Shown: one piece after another, positions 29,365 to 38,245 of the stretch | Layout: the number at the start of each line of letters is the position of its first letter | Numbering within the stretch: the first letter of the stretch is position 1 | DNA from: Cohnella thailandensis | GTDB taxonomy: Bacteria > Bacillota > Bacilli > Paenibacillales > Paenibacillaceae | Length of the DNA: 64,000 nucleotides | Reading direction: 5' to 3' | Assembly (NCBI RefSeq): GCF_014212135.1 | Contig: NZ_JACJVQ010000006.1 | Span: 1-64,000, forward strand | Made by a program: the position numbers and the translations under genes | Notes under the pieces: generated by a model | Database searches by the model: none | Told to the model about the DNA's origin: nothing | Seen by the model: the letters and a program-made list of their open reading frames with translations, nothing else

Positions 29365-29411
29365 GCCGTTAAGCCCGCACGCCAAATGGCGCTGCTGCCT
29401 TACACGACCGA
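29365..29411 (+). repeat. Right copy of the rpsR 3'-end repeat
   Basis: It repeats the rpsR 3' end with two mismatches, one of which would change Arg to Pro in the rpsR frame. No stop follows in place of the rpsR TAA; the frame stays open for about 35 codons. It is a detached fragment, not a gene. The AT-rich 29218-29364 before it holds no gene I recognise. Confidence 0.88.
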
Positions 29412-29449
29412 AAATTCAAGGCCTCGTTTCGCGAGGCTGCTATCGATGG

Positions 29450-29493
29450 GACGGCTTCTATCCGATGATTATCGGATCGGAAGCCGTCTTTTT
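29450..29493 (+). terminator. Terminator downstream of the repeat fragment
   Basis: GACGGCTTC-TA-TCCGAT pairs with ATCGGA-TCG-GAAGCCGTC around a GATT loop, followed by TTTTT. A small GCCTCG/CGAGGC hairpin lies just before (29421-29437). Placed after the rpsR fragment, it could be the original rpsR terminator left on the far side of the insert; that is inference. Confidence 0.88.
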
Positions 29494-29550
29494 ATGTTAC
29501 CCTATTGTTGATAGGAATAAGGAACAGATCGCTGAAGAAGGAGAAGGGCC

Positions 29551-30225
29551 ATGGGAGCTAAACTGTTGTACATAGAAGACGATAAGGAGATCGCGGATTT
29601 TGTACGCGGGCTGCTCAAGGAGCGCGGGTACGAGGTGATATGGCTCGCGAGCGGGGAGCGAGCAGTGGAAGAGGCTTCGGGCTGCCATCTCGCCCTGCTG
29701 GACGTCATGCTGCCGGGATTGGACGGCTTTACGGTCGGACAGCGGCTCAAGAAGGCGGAGCCGGCTCTCCCGATTCTTATGATAACGGCCCGTACGTCTA
29801 TAGACGACAAGCTGCAGGGGCTGCAGTTCGCCGACGACTATCTCACGAAGCCGTTCCATCCCGAGGAGCTTCTGGCGAGGATCGAGGTGCTGCTGCGGCG
29901 GTTCCGGACCTCCGGCGCGGAGCCCATGGCCGTCAAGCATCTGCTAGTCTACGAGCAGGAGAACCGGATCGTAAACGGCGATTCGGGAGAGGAGATCCTC
30001 CTGACGGGCAAGCAGTTTCATATCTTCCATTACCTTCTCCGCCATGCCGGCCAGATCAAGACGAAGGAGCAGATCTACGAAGCCGTATGGAACGAGCCGT
30101 ACCTGGAAGGGGACAAAACGCTGATGGTTCATATTCGTTATCTTAGGGAAAAGCTGGAGCGGGACCCGGCCGCGCCCGAAGTGATCGAGACGGTACGGGG
30201 CATCGGCTATAGGGTGAGAGCGTGA
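29551..30225 (+). CDS. OmpR-family response regulator
   Basis: A 224-residue regulator. The receiver domain has acidic D10 and D11, the phosphoacceptor D51 in ALLDVMLPG and a conserved Lys in YLTKPFHPEEL near residue 101. The winged-helix DNA-binding domain ends VRGIGYRVRA. The start follows AAGGAGAA. Its stop overlaps the GTG of the kinase gene. The target is likely the ABC exporter downstream. Confidence 0.94.
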   Translation: MGAKLLYIEDDKEIADFVRGLLKERGYEVIWLASGERAVEEASGCHLALLDVMLPGLDGFTVGQRLKKAEPALPILMITARTSIDDKLQGLQFADDYLTKPFHPEELLARIEVLLRRFRTSGAEPMAVKHLLVYEQENRIVNGDSGEEILLTGKQFHIFHYLLRHAGQIKTKEQIYEAVWNEPYLEGDKTLMVHIRYLREKLERDPAAPEVIETVRGIGYRVRA

Positions 30226-31622
30226 AGGGGAACGGACCGAAGGAGACCGCGGCGAAGTTCCGCCACTCCTTGCTCTCCCGATACCTGCTTATCGTTATGA
30301 GCGCGATCCTGCTTCTGCCGATCATTATCTCGCTGTCGTCCTTGTCCTATACTTTCCTGGGCGGCTTCCTGAAGAGCGGAGAATCATCGGAGCCGAAGTA
30401 CGGCAACGCATCGCAGATGGAGTCCCTATGGCACGAGGAAGCGGGACAGCTTCGCGGCGGGGAGAACGAGCGGATCGAGCGGCGCCTGCGGGAACTGAAG
30501 GAGCGCTATCCCGAAGCGTCGATGTTCTGGGTCGACGGGGCGGGAGAGACGCGCCTTGTGCTGGCATCGGGGGAAGAGGGTTATCCCGTTCCGGAACGGT
30601 GGACGGCATCGGAAGCGATCCGGTTCATGAAGGCGAGCGTGAACGGAGACCCGTTCACCGTCGTCGCCTTCCTCGGAGAGGAGCATGAAGGACCGGATTT
30701 CATGGTGCTGCAGATGCCGCGAGAGCTGTTCCTGAGCACGGAGCCGACCGGATCGGTCATCTACTACGGCCTCTTCGTGATGGCGTTGTTCTTCTTGTTC
30801 GTTATGGTATCGCTGTTATTCTTCCGGAGAATTCGCCGGCGACTGCTTCGCCTTCAATGGGCCATGACGCTGAGAGGAGACGGAGGGCTTCCGCGGCCGA
30901 TCGAGCAGAGCAAGCAGGACGAGATCGGCCAGCTCGAAGGAGCCTTCAACGCGATGGCGACGCACCTCGAAGAGAGCCGGGAACGGGAGCGGGAGGAGGA
31001 GAGCCTGCGCAAGCAGCTGATCGCGAATCTGTCGCATGATCTGAGAACGCCGCTTACCGTGATGAACGGCCACCTGCATTCGCTTAAGCGGGACAATCTA
31101 AGCGCCGACGGCCAAGAGGCATTGAAGCAATTGTCCGGCAAGGTAGGGGATATGGCAAGCTTGATCGACAATCTGCTCTCCTACACGCTAATGACAAGCG
31201 GGAAGTACCCGCTCAGGCTGGAGACGACGGACGTTCTCCGGCTCGTTCGGGAATCGGCGGCGGCTTGGTATCCCCTATGGGAGAAAGAAGGGATCGAAGC
31301 GGACATCGACCTGGAGAAAACGGGCGGACCGCTGGAGTGGAGAATCGACCGGGAGGGCTTCAAGCGGGTGCTCGACAATCTGTTCCAGAACGTCGTCCGC
31401 CATGCGGCGGACGGAGGCTATCTCGGCATTACCGTCGAGGGCGAAGGGAATGGCAGGTCCATCGCGATCGCCGACCGGGGTCAAGGAGGATTGCCAAGCG
31501 GCAAGGGAGCCGGAATCGGGCTGGCCATCGTCGGTTATCTATTGAAGGAGATGGAACTGGACTATCGCATGGAACGCTCCGAGACGGGGACGACCGTACG
31601 AATCCAGCCTAGAGGCGGGTGA
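30222..31622 (+). CDS. Sensor histidine kinase
   Basis: A 466-residue kinase. Two transmembrane helices (about residues 20-45 and 180-202) bracket a 135-residue extracellular sensor. A HAMP-like linker follows, then the phosphoacceptor H272 in LSHDLRTPLTV, an N box (DNLFQNVVRHA) and GXG motifs (GAGIGLAIVGYLL). GTG at 30222 overlaps the regulator stop. With the exporter it resembles bacitracin or lantibiotic resistance systems; the ligand is unknown. Confidence 0.93.
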   Translation: MKGNGPKETAAKFRHSLLSRYLLIVMSAILLLPIIISLSSLSYTFLGGFLKSGESSEPKYGNASQMESLWHEEAGQLRGGENERIERRLRELKERYPEASMFWVDGAGETRLVLASGEEGYPVPERWTASEAIRFMKASVNGDPFTVVAFLGEEHEGPDFMVLQMPRELFLSTEPTGSVIYYGLFVMALFFLFVMVSLLFFRRIRRRLLRLQWAMTLRGDGGLPRPIEQSKQDEIGQLEGAFNAMATHLEESREREREEESLRKQLIANLSHDLRTPLTVMNGHLHSLKRDNLSADGQEALKQLSGKVGDMASLIDNLLSYTLMTSGKYPLRLETTDVLRLVRESAAAWYPLWEKEGIEADIDLEKTGGPLEWRIDREGFKRVLDNLFQNVVRHAADGGYLGITVEGEGNGRSIAIADRGQGGLPSGKGAGIGLAIVGYLLKEMELDYRMERSETGTTVRIQPRGG

Positions 31623-31650
31623 CGGGAACGTTGCCGCCTCTTTCATTTTT
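31612..31650 (+). terminator. Terminator after the kinase gene
   Basis: GAGGCGG (31612-31618) pairs with CCGCCTC (31634-31640), followed by TTTCATTTTT; the 5' arm overlaps the kinase stop codon. It separates the two-component genes from the exporter operon. Confidence 0.75.
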
Positions 31651-31658
31651 AAACGGAA

Positions 31659-31686
31659 TTTAAACAAGGCCGCTCCTTGGGTTTAA
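31659..31686. promoter_or_regulatory. Candidate operator of the exporter operon
   Basis: An imperfect inverted repeat, TTTAAACAAGG (31659-31669) and CCTTGGGTTTAA (31675-31686), lies 37 bases before the ABC ATPase start. Response-regulator binding sites of this kind commonly precede resistance exporters. The binder is inferred. Confidence 0.45.
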
Positions 31687-31722
31687 CCTTCCGCCTGTAT
31701 CGTTATAGGCGAGGTGATTATC

Positions 31723-32643
31723 ATGAGCGATTGGATTATTGAAACGATAGGTCTTAGCAAGTCCTATAAGGGGCGATATGCCGTCACGGATTTAAACCTG
31801 CGCATTCGGCCAGGCGATATTTACGGATTCCTAGGCCCGAACGGAGCAGGCAAGACGACGACGATCCGGATGCTCCTCGGCCTGATCAAGCCGACCTTAG
31901 GCTCGGTGCAGCTGTTCGGCAAGCCGCTGCATAAGGCGAGACTGGAGATCCTTCGCCAGGTCGGCTCGCTTGTCGAGTATCCTTCGTATTACGGGCACTT
32001 GACCGCGACCGAGAACCTGGAGGCGATCCGGCGAATTATCGACGTTCCGAAGTCGAGGATCGGGGAGGTGCTGGAGATCGTGGGGCTTGCGAAGGAAGCG
32101 CGCCGCGCCGTCAAAGGATATTCGCTTGGCATGAAGCAGCGGCTGGGAATCGCCAGCGCCTTGCTGGGCCAGCCGAAGCTGCTCATCCTCGACGAGCCGA
32201 CGAACGGGCTGGACCCCTCCGGCATCCTGGAGATCCGGGAGCTGATCAAGAGCATGCCGTCGAAGTACGGGATTACGGTGCTGATCTCCAGCCACTTGCT
32301 TAGCGAAGTGGAGCAGATGGCCGGAACGGTCGGCATCATCCGGAATGGGGCGCTGGTGTTCCAGGATTCTATGCCAAGCTTGCGGAGGCAGGCCCAAAGC
32401 TCGATCTCGCTGAGAGTTTCGGAGCCGGAGCGGGCGCTAGCGAAGCTTAAGGGCGGAGGACTGAACGCGACTCTCGCACCGGCGAGCGGCTTCATCGAGC
32501 TGGCCAGCTGCCGAGACGACGAAGTGGCGCTGATCGTGCGAGGGCTGATGGAGCGCGGTCACGATATCTATCGGGTGGAGGAGCGAAGGAAGTCGCTCGA
32601 GGATCTGTTCCTGCAGATCGTGGAAGGCGGGAAGCCGTCATGA
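31723..32643 (+). CDS. LanF/BcrA-like ABC transporter ATP-binding protein
   Basis: A 306-residue ABC ATPase. Walker A is GPNGAGKTTT, the signature YSLGMKQRLGIASALL, Walker B LLILDEPTNGLDPSG and the H-loop LISSHLL. The C-terminal 90 residues match the lantibiotic-immunity/BcrA type. ATG at 31723 has GAGGTG six bases upstream. The following permease overlaps its stop. Role: likely export or removal of a membrane-acting peptide antibiotic. Confidence 0.92.
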   Translation: MSDWIIETIGLSKSYKGRYAVTDLNLRIRPGDIYGFLGPNGAGKTTTIRMLLGLIKPTLGSVQLFGKPLHKARLEILRQVGSLVEYPSYYGHLTATENLEAIRRIIDVPKSRIGEVLEIVGLAKEARRAVKGYSLGMKQRLGIASALLGQPKLLILDEPTNGLDPSGILEIRELIKSMPSKYGITVLISSHLLSEVEQMAGTVGIIRNGALVFQDSMPSLRRQAQSSISLRVSEPERALAKLKGGGLNATLAPASGFIELASCRDDEVALIVRGLMERGHDIYRVEERRKSLEDLFLQIVEGGKPS

Positions 32644-33356
32644 TGGGCAGAGCGTTCTCCTCCGACCTGCTGAAGATCCGCCGCAAAGGACTATGGCTGC
32701 TCGCGATCGTCGCCCCGTTGGGGCTTCTGGCGATGCAGGCGCTGAACTTCGGGCTCCGTTACGATTACTTCTTGGAGCAATACGAAGACGAGCTGTGGGA
32801 ACAGCTGCTGCAATACATGACGTACTTCGTCTCGATGTCCGTCTTGCTCGGCTGCACGTTGGTCAGCTCGCTCCTTGCGAACGTCGAACACGGGACTAGC
32901 TCTTGGAAGCAGCTGCTCGCGCTGCCGATCTCGCGGAGTTCCGTATTCGCGGCCAAGTTCGCGCTAAGCGCCCTACTGATGGCCTTCTCCTGCGTGTTGC
33001 TGGCGATCGGAACGGTCGTGTTCGGCCTGTCGTTCGGGTTCCCCCTGTCGTCGATGCCCCTCTGGGATATCGTTCGGCTGTCCTTCTTCCCGTACCTGGG
33101 GGCGATGCCGTTCCTGGCCTTCCTTCTCTCGATGTGCATCATGATGCGCAACCAAGCTATGCTGATCACCATCGGCGTTACCATAACGATCGTGTCCTTG
33201 TTCTCGACCTCGGCGCCGGAATGGCTGCCGCTCAATTGGCCCTTGTTCGCTTACTTGAGCGACAAGCCTTTCTGGTTCGCCGCGGCGGGAATCGTCACCG
33301 GCGCCGCGGTCGCGCTGATGGGCATGATCCGCTTCGAACGAAAGGATGTGGCATGA
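32640..33356 (+). CDS. LanE-like ABC transporter permease
   Basis: A 238-residue membrane protein with about six transmembrane helices and no ATP-binding motif. Its cytoplasmic stretch EHGTSSWKQLLALPISRS is conserved in LanE/LanG-type permeases and recurs in the next gene. The ATG overlaps the ATPase stop (ATGA). It forms the permease pair with the next gene. Confidence 0.88.
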   Translation: MMGRAFSSDLLKIRRKGLWLLAIVAPLGLLAMQALNFGLRYDYFLEQYEDELWEQLLQYMTYFVSMSVLLGCTLVSSLLANVEHGTSSWKQLLALPISRSSVFAAKFALSALLMAFSCVLLAIGTVVFGLSFGFPLSSMPLWDIVRLSFFPYLGAMPFLAFLLSMCIMMRNQAMLITIGVTITIVSLFSTSAPEWLPLNWPLFAYLSDKPFWFAAAGIVTGAAVALMGMIRFERKDVA

Positions 33357-34097
33357 ATGCCCGGATTCCGCAGGCTTCTCTCTTCCGAATGGATGAAGCT
33401 ATCCAAATCCCGCGTCTGGCTGCTGGTTCCGGTCAGCCCGGCGATCGCGCTGCTGATCGGCGCGTTGGTCTCGTTCGATTCCGTGTCCGGTTCGGACAGA
33501 TACCCGATTCTGTTGTCGGCCATGGGCCAATTCCACGCGATGTTCTTCCTCCCGATCCTGACCGGGATTCTGGCCGCCTTCGTGTGCCGTTACGAGCACG
33601 GCAGCGGGGGTTGGAAGCAGCTGCTGTCGCTCCCGGTCTCGCGGACCGGCGTCATCGCGGCCAAGCTGCTGATCATTGCCGTCTTGCTGGCAGCCGTGCA
33701 GCTGTTGTTCGCGGCGGCCGTTTATGTCGCGTCCGTCATCCACGGCTTCGCCCCGGAGCTTCCCTGGGGCGCGCTGGCGTCCGCGGTCGCGGGGAGCTGG
33801 CTTGGCTGCTTGCCGCTGGCGGCGCTGCAATTGGGCGTCTCCACGCTCTGGAGCAGCTTCGCGGCGCCGCTGGCCGTCAACGTCATGCTGACGCTGCCGA
33901 ACATGCTCGTCGCCAATTCGGAGAAGATCGCTCCGTACTACCCTTGGGCCCAGCCGGCGCTGACGATGCTGAGAGGGGATGCGCTCGACTTCGGCGCGTT
34001 CGCCCTGCCAATCGAAAGCCTGCTCATCACCGTGCTCGGCAGCTTCGTAATTTTCCTGTCCGCAAGCCTCGTCTACTTCAATCGCAAGGAAATATAA
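33357..34097 (+). CDS. LanG-like ABC transporter permease
   Basis: A 246-residue second permease with six predicted helices and the matching motif EHGSGGWKQLLSLPVSRTGV, so it is a paralogue of its neighbour. The ATG immediately follows the previous TGA. It completes a LanFEG-like exporter. No lantibiotic precursor or modification genes are nearby. Confidence 0.88.
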   Translation: MPGFRRLLSSEWMKLSKSRVWLLVPVSPAIALLIGALVSFDSVSGSDRYPILLSAMGQFHAMFFLPILTGILAAFVCRYEHGSGGWKQLLSLPVSRTGVIAAKLLIIAVLLAAVQLLFAAAVYVASVIHGFAPELPWGALASAVAGSWLGCLPLAALQLGVSTLWSSFAAPLAVNVMLTLPNMLVANSEKIAPYYPWAQPALTMLRGDALDFGAFALPIESLLITVLGSFVIFLSASLVYFNRKEI

Positions 34098-34131
34098 AAA
34101 AACGCCTCGGAACTGCTCGTCCCGAGGCGTT
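34096..34131 (-). terminator. Terminator of pyk
   Basis: AACGCCTCGG (34101-34110) pairs with CCGAGGCGTT (34122-34131), followed on the minus strand by TTTTTTTAT. It lies just after the pyk stop and serves convergent transcription; the plus strand has no T run. Confidence 0.9.
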
Positions 34132-34140
34132 ACCTATAGC

Positions 34141-35568
34141 TTAGATCTGTTGAATCTTGATCAGGTTCGTGACGCCGGCCACTCCGGCCGGAGTGCCTGC
34201 GGAGATGACCACGTAATCTCCCTTATGCAGCAGACCGGTGCTGCCGCCGTTGCTGAGCGCCGATTCGATCATGGCGTCCGTCGACTCGGTCGCTTCTCCC
34301 TTGACAGGGATAACGCCCCACATGAGCGCCAGACGGGCCAGAACCTTCTCGTCCGGGGTGATGGCGATGATCGGAGCCTTCGGGCGGTGCTTGGACACCA
34401 TGCGAGCCGTATAGCCGCTCACCGTCGGGGTCAGAATCGCCTTGGCATCGAGCTTCATGGACGAGCTGACGACCGCCTCGCTGATGATCTCGGTCACCGT
34501 TTCGCCTTGCGCCGCCGCTTGCTTGGCTGCCGCGCTGTTGGCGTACTCGTACATCGATTCGGCGCGCAGGGCGATGGAGGCCATCGTCGCGACCGACTGA
34601 ACCGGGTATTTGCCCGCGGCGGACTCGCCGGAGAGCATGATGACGTCCGAGCCTTGAAGCACGGCGTTCGCGGTGTCGCTGACTTCCGCGCGGGTAGGAC
34701 GAGGGTTGTATTGCATCGAGTCGAGCATGTGGGTCGCGACGATGACCGTCTTGCCGGCCAGGTTGCACTTCTCGATCATCTCGCGCTGGATCATCGGCAC
34801 TTCTTCGACCGGAATCTCGACGCCGAGGTCGCCGCGGGCTACCATGATGCCGTCCGAAGCCTCGATGATGGCATCCAGATTCGTGACGCCTTCTTCATTC
34901 TCGATCTTGGAGATGATCTGAATATGCTCGGCGCCATGGTCCTTGAGAAGCTGGCGGATCTGCAGGACGTCCTCGGCCTTGCGGACGAAGGAAGCGGCGA
35001 TGATGTCGACGCCTTGCTCGACGCCGAACGCGATATGCTTGACGTCGCGCTCCGTAACGCCCGGCAGCGTCGTGCGGATGCCCGGCAGGTTAACGCCCTT
35101 GTTCGGCTTGATGACGCCGCCGCTTACGATGCGGCAGACGACCGTCGTCGCCGTCGTGGATTCGACCGTCAGCTCGATCAAACCGTCGTCGATCAGAATG
35201 GTATTGCCCGGCTTCACCACGAGCGGAAGCTCGGAGTAGTTCACGTAGATCGTCTCCGAGTCTCCTTGGATCAGCTCGGTCGTCAGCGTAAGCAGATTGC
35301 CCGCCTCCAGCAAGTAAGAAGCTTCCTTCAGCTTGCCGATCCGAACCTCCGGTCCCTTGATGTCCATCAGAATCGGAACGATAGCGCCGGTCTCCTTAGC
35401 CGCTTGGCGAACGCGGTTCATCCGATCGCTATGATCGGACAGCTCGCCGTGAGCCATATTGAGCCGAGCGCAGTTCATCCCGGCTTCGATCATTTGCTTC
35501 AGAGTGTCTACCGACTCGCAAGCCGGGCCCATCGTACAAATAATTTTGGTCTTCCTCAGAATGCTCAT
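34141..35568 (-). CDS. pyk: Pyruvate kinase
   Basis: A 475-residue pyruvate kinase, converting phosphoenolpyruvate and ADP to pyruvate and ATP. The N terminus has RKTKIICTMGPACES, the active-site region ISKIENEEGVTNLDAI and MVARGDLGVEIP. The length fits the form without the extra C-terminal domain found in some Bacillus enzymes. It runs toward oriC, head-on to replication. The ATG start follows GGAGGGAA. Confidence 0.97.
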   Translation of the reverse strand: MSILRKTKIICTMGPACESVDTLKQMIEAGMNCARLNMAHGELSDHSDRMNRVRQAAKETGAIVPILMDIKGPEVRIGKLKEASYLLEAGNLLTLTTELIQGDSETIYVNYSELPLVVKPGNTILIDDGLIELTVESTTATTVVCRIVSGGVIKPNKGVNLPGIRTTLPGVTERDVKHIAFGVEQGVDIIAASFVRKAEDVLQIRQLLKDHGAEHIQIISKIENEEGVTNLDAIIEASDGIMVARGDLGVEIPVEEVPMIQREMIEKCNLAGKTVIVATHMLDSMQYNPRPTRAEVSDTANAVLQGSDVIMLSGESAAGKYPVQSVATMASIALRAESMYEYANSAAAKQAAAQGETVTEIISEAVVSSSMKLDAKAILTPTVSGYTARMVSKHRPKAPIIAITPDEKVLARLALMWGVIPVKGEATESTDAMIESALSNGGSTGLLHKGDYVVISAGTPAGVAGVTNLIKIQQI

Positions 35569-35647
35569 ATTCCTAGTTCCCTCCAGCGATTAATGCCTAT
35601 CGGCTATATACCTCTATTTTAGACTCTAAATTGCTGATAACCTATGA

Positions 35648-35676
35648 AATATAGTACAATGATTGCAATATAGTAC
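35648..35676. repeat. Direct repeat AATATAGTAC upstream of the AraC gene
   Basis: AATATAGTAC occurs at 35648-35657 and 35667-35676, 19 bases apart (about two DNA turns), between divergent pyk and the AraC gene. This spacing suits an AraC-type dimer. Confidence 0.5.
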
Positions 35677-35694
35677 GATTACGAGGTTATCTCT

Positions 35695-36465
35695 GTGTTA
35701 AAGTTGAACGAGATCAGGCAAGACCGCGCGATGGAATGGTTCGAAGAGGCGAAGGGAGATCAACCCTACTTCACGCTAGTGTTCGTTAGCTACGGCAAGT
35801 GCGTTTACTGGGTCAATCAGGCCAAAATGATCCTCGAGAAGGGAGACGGGCTGCTCATTCCGTTCGGCACCCCTTACTATGCGAAGAGCATTCCTTCCGT
35901 TTTCCACGAGAAATTCGTCTTAACGTTCTTCCCCGCGGTGGGTTCGGCAAGGCTTGAGCTTCTCGGAGAGAAAAGTCCGGTCCGGATCAAAATCGCCGCT
36001 CTCGACGGGATGATCGACCGCTTGCGGACGATCGTGGAGGAGAACGAGGACAAGACGTGGCTTGCGGAGGTTCGGGCGGAAGCGATTCTCGCGGAGATTC
36101 TCGTGCTCTGGAGCCGGGAAAGGCGGCAAGGACCGGTCAGCCCCGCCGTGGATTACAATGCGCAGAGAATGAAGGACTATATCCAAGAGTATTACCGCGA
36201 GAAAATCACCAAGGAGATTCTCGGCGCGCACATCGGCAGAAGTCCGAACTACGCGGCCTCCTTGTTCCGAAGGGCGACCGGCCAGACGATCAGCGAGTTC
36301 GTTCACGTTACGCGCATGAAGAAGGCCGTTTATCTGCTGAAGGATTCCCTGTTGACGGTCGGGGAGATCTCGGAGATGCTCGGCTATCGCGACGTGTCTT
36401 ATTTCAACCGGCTTTTTAAGAAGACGACGGGCAAGAATCCCTCCGATTACATGAGAGAGAGATAG
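35695..36465 (+). CDS. AraC-family transcriptional regulator
   Basis: A 256-residue regulator. The N-terminal half (residues 10-130) is a cupin-like sensor (DQPYFTLVFVSYGKCVYWVN, GLLIPFGTPYYA). The C-terminal half holds two helix-turn-helix motifs (EILGAHIGRSPNYAASLFRRA and VGEISEMLGYRDVSYFNRLFK) ending GKNPSDYMRER. The start is GTG at 35695 behind GAGGT. Its targets are unknown; it may act on its own promoter through the 35648-35676 repeat. Confidence 0.93.
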   Translation: MLKLNEIRQDRAMEWFEEAKGDQPYFTLVFVSYGKCVYWVNQAKMILEKGDGLLIPFGTPYYAKSIPSVFHEKFVLTFFPAVGSARLELLGEKSPVRIKIAALDGMIDRLRTIVEENEDKTWLAEVRAEAILAEILVLWSRERRQGPVSPAVDYNAQRMKDYIQEYYREKITKEILGAHIGRSPNYAASLFRRATGQTISEFVHVTRMKKAVYLLKDSLLTVGEISEMLGYRDVSYFNRLFKKTTGKNPSDYMRER

Positions 36466-36573
36466 ATTGGGAGAAAGAGGAGGCGGGCCGGATGCAACCG
36501 GACCCGCCTTAGAATCGTTATATTCAGGAACGATCCCCCTAGATAATCGCAGAAAGGAAAGAAAATATACATC

Positions 36574-37620
36574 ATGAATAAACATCGCAAAAGATGGTTG
36601 ATAGCAAGCTGCCTAGCCGTTGCGCTGCTCGTCGCGTCGAGCGTCGGCTACTTCAACCGGGGCGCTCTCGCGGCCTGGGGCTTCGACGCGTTCGTATCGG
36701 GCAAGCTGGAGGAGCAATTGGCGGATACCTACGAGCCTTTAGCGAATCGGACGATCGAGACGGCGGCTCCGGTCAAAGTCGCGGAAGAGCCCTTCTCCCT
36801 GCTGCTGATGGGAGTCGACGCGCGCCCGGGACAGAAGGCCGGCCGCTCGGATACGCTGATCTATACGATCGTTCGCCCGAAGGACGGCAACGCGCTCATG
36901 GTCTCGATCCCTCGCGATACGTACGCGGAGATCGTCGGGAAGGACAAACAGGATAAGATCACCCACGCTTATGCGTTCGGAGGGCCGGAGATGGCCGTTA
37001 ACAGCGTGGAGAAGCTGCTCGACGCGCCTATCGACCACTATGCTTCCATCAACTTCGAAGGCTTCGTCCAGATGGTCGATACGCTTGGCGGCATCTCGCT
37101 TCCGATCGCCCAGGATATCGTCAACAAAGGCGCGGACCACGAGAAGTTCACCATCAAGGCGAACAAGGAGCTCTATTCCGGGCAAGAAGCTCTGAACTAC
37201 GTCCGGTACCGCGAAGACGCGGGCGGCGACGTCTCCCGGACCGAACGAAACCGGGTCTTCCTGGAGTCTCTTATGCACAGGGCGACTTCCTTAAAGCAAT
37301 GGAACGAAATCCCGCAGCTTCTGGGCATCGTCGGAGAGAACTTCCGGACCGACCTGACGCCTTCCGAGCTGACCGATCTAGCCAAGCAATTCCTGCAGAC
37401 AGAGCTTCGGATCCGCAGCTATACTCTTCATGGGACCGGAGAGCGAATGGGCAAGCAGAACCTCTGGTACTTCGTGGCGGACAAGGAGGATCTGGCGGAC
37501 GTTCGGGAGACGATCGCGGAATGGCGGGACCCGGCAACGCCGGCATCCGAGCTGACCGTTCCGGGCGACGCGGCGGCCGCGACTTCGCCGTCGACCGAAA
37601 CGGCAGGTACAAGCGGATAA
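36574..37620 (+). CDS. LytR-CpsA-Psr (LCP) family protein
   Basis: A 348-residue LCP protein. A transmembrane anchor (residues 8-28) leads to the LCP domain (SLLLMGVDARPGQKAGRSDTL, VSIPRDTYAEIVG, then LNYVRYREDAGGDVSRTERNR). LCP enzymes attach teichoic acids or other polymers to peptidoglycan. The last 35 residues are Ala/Thr/Ser-rich. The ATG at 36574 has only a weak upstream site. Confidence 0.93.
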   Translation: MNKHRKRWLIASCLAVALLVASSVGYFNRGALAAWGFDAFVSGKLEEQLADTYEPLANRTIETAAPVKVAEEPFSLLLMGVDARPGQKAGRSDTLIYTIVRPKDGNALMVSIPRDTYAEIVGKDKQDKITHAYAFGGPEMAVNSVEKLLDAPIDHYASINFEGFVQMVDTLGGISLPIAQDIVNKGADHEKFTIKANKELYSGQEALNYVRYREDAGGDVSRTERNRVFLESLMHRATSLKQWNEIPQLLGIVGENFRTDLTPSELTDLAKQFLQTELRIRSYTLHGTGERMGKQNLWYFVADKEDLADVRETIAEWRDPATPASELTVPGDAAAATSPSTETAGTSG

Positions 37621-37744
37621 GAAAAATAAGGATCAGATAAGAAAATCTTTAGAAAATACTGGAAGGTACTCGTAGTGCCGCCCCTCGGCCACGTGGTATA
37701 ATTGTTTTCGGCATAGATAGGTTCCTGACAGAGGAGAGGTAAAG

Positions 37745-38185
37745 ATGAACATCGCTTTTTTCCTTCTGCCGAAGCAGGAGGTCGTCTGTGTGAAGGAGAA
37801 CGCGACCCTCAGACAGACGTTGGAGAAAATGGAGCGTTACCGCTACACGGCCGTGCCCGTGCTTACCGCCGAAGGCAAATACGTAGGCACGGTGACGGAA
37901 GGAGATCTGCTCTGGTTCATGAAGAACCATCTGGATCTCAGCTTCGACCAGGCCCATCGGGTCCTGCTGTCCGAGGTTCCGCTGCGGCTCAACAACCGCC
38001 CCGTAAGAATCGACGCGAACATGGAGGACCTTATCTCCCTCGCGAAGACGCAGAACTTCGTTCCGGTCGTCGACGACATGAGCAGTTTTATCGGAATCGT
38101 ACGAAGAAGCGACATTATCGATTATTGCGAGAGGCTTCTTATCGCTCCCGTGATGGATGAGAAGCTTCTTGGAAGGGAAGCCTAA
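37745..38185 (+). CDS. CBS-domain pair protein, CbpB/DarB-like
   Basis: A 146-residue protein made of two CBS domains (YRYTAVPVLTAEGKYVGTVT and QNFVPVVDDMSSFIGIVRRS). It resembles B. subtilis DarB (YkuL), a cyclic di-AMP receptor, in size and layout. The assignment is tentative; a c-di-AMP phosphodiesterase (gdpP) lies 4 kb downstream. ATG follows GAGGAGAGGT, with an extended -10 (TGGTATAAT, 37694-37702) upstream. Confidence 0.8.
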   Translation: MNIAFFLLPKQEVVCVKENATLRQTLEKMERYRYTAVPVLTAEGKYVGTVTEGDLLWFMKNHLDLSFDQAHRVLLSEVPLRLNNRPVRIDANMEDLISLAKTQNFVPVVDDMSSFIGIVRRSDIIDYCERLLIAPVMDEKLLGREA

Positions 38186-38245
38186 GAGCATACTCGCTGA
38201 CGATTGCATGCCATCCATTCCATAAAGCGAGATATGGAGGACCGA

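Noticed and set aside
32903..34144. A 413-codon plus-strand frame overlapping both permease genes
   Set aside because: It is in another frame of two convincing membrane proteins and is full of Arg, Gly and Asp with no hydrophobic pattern.
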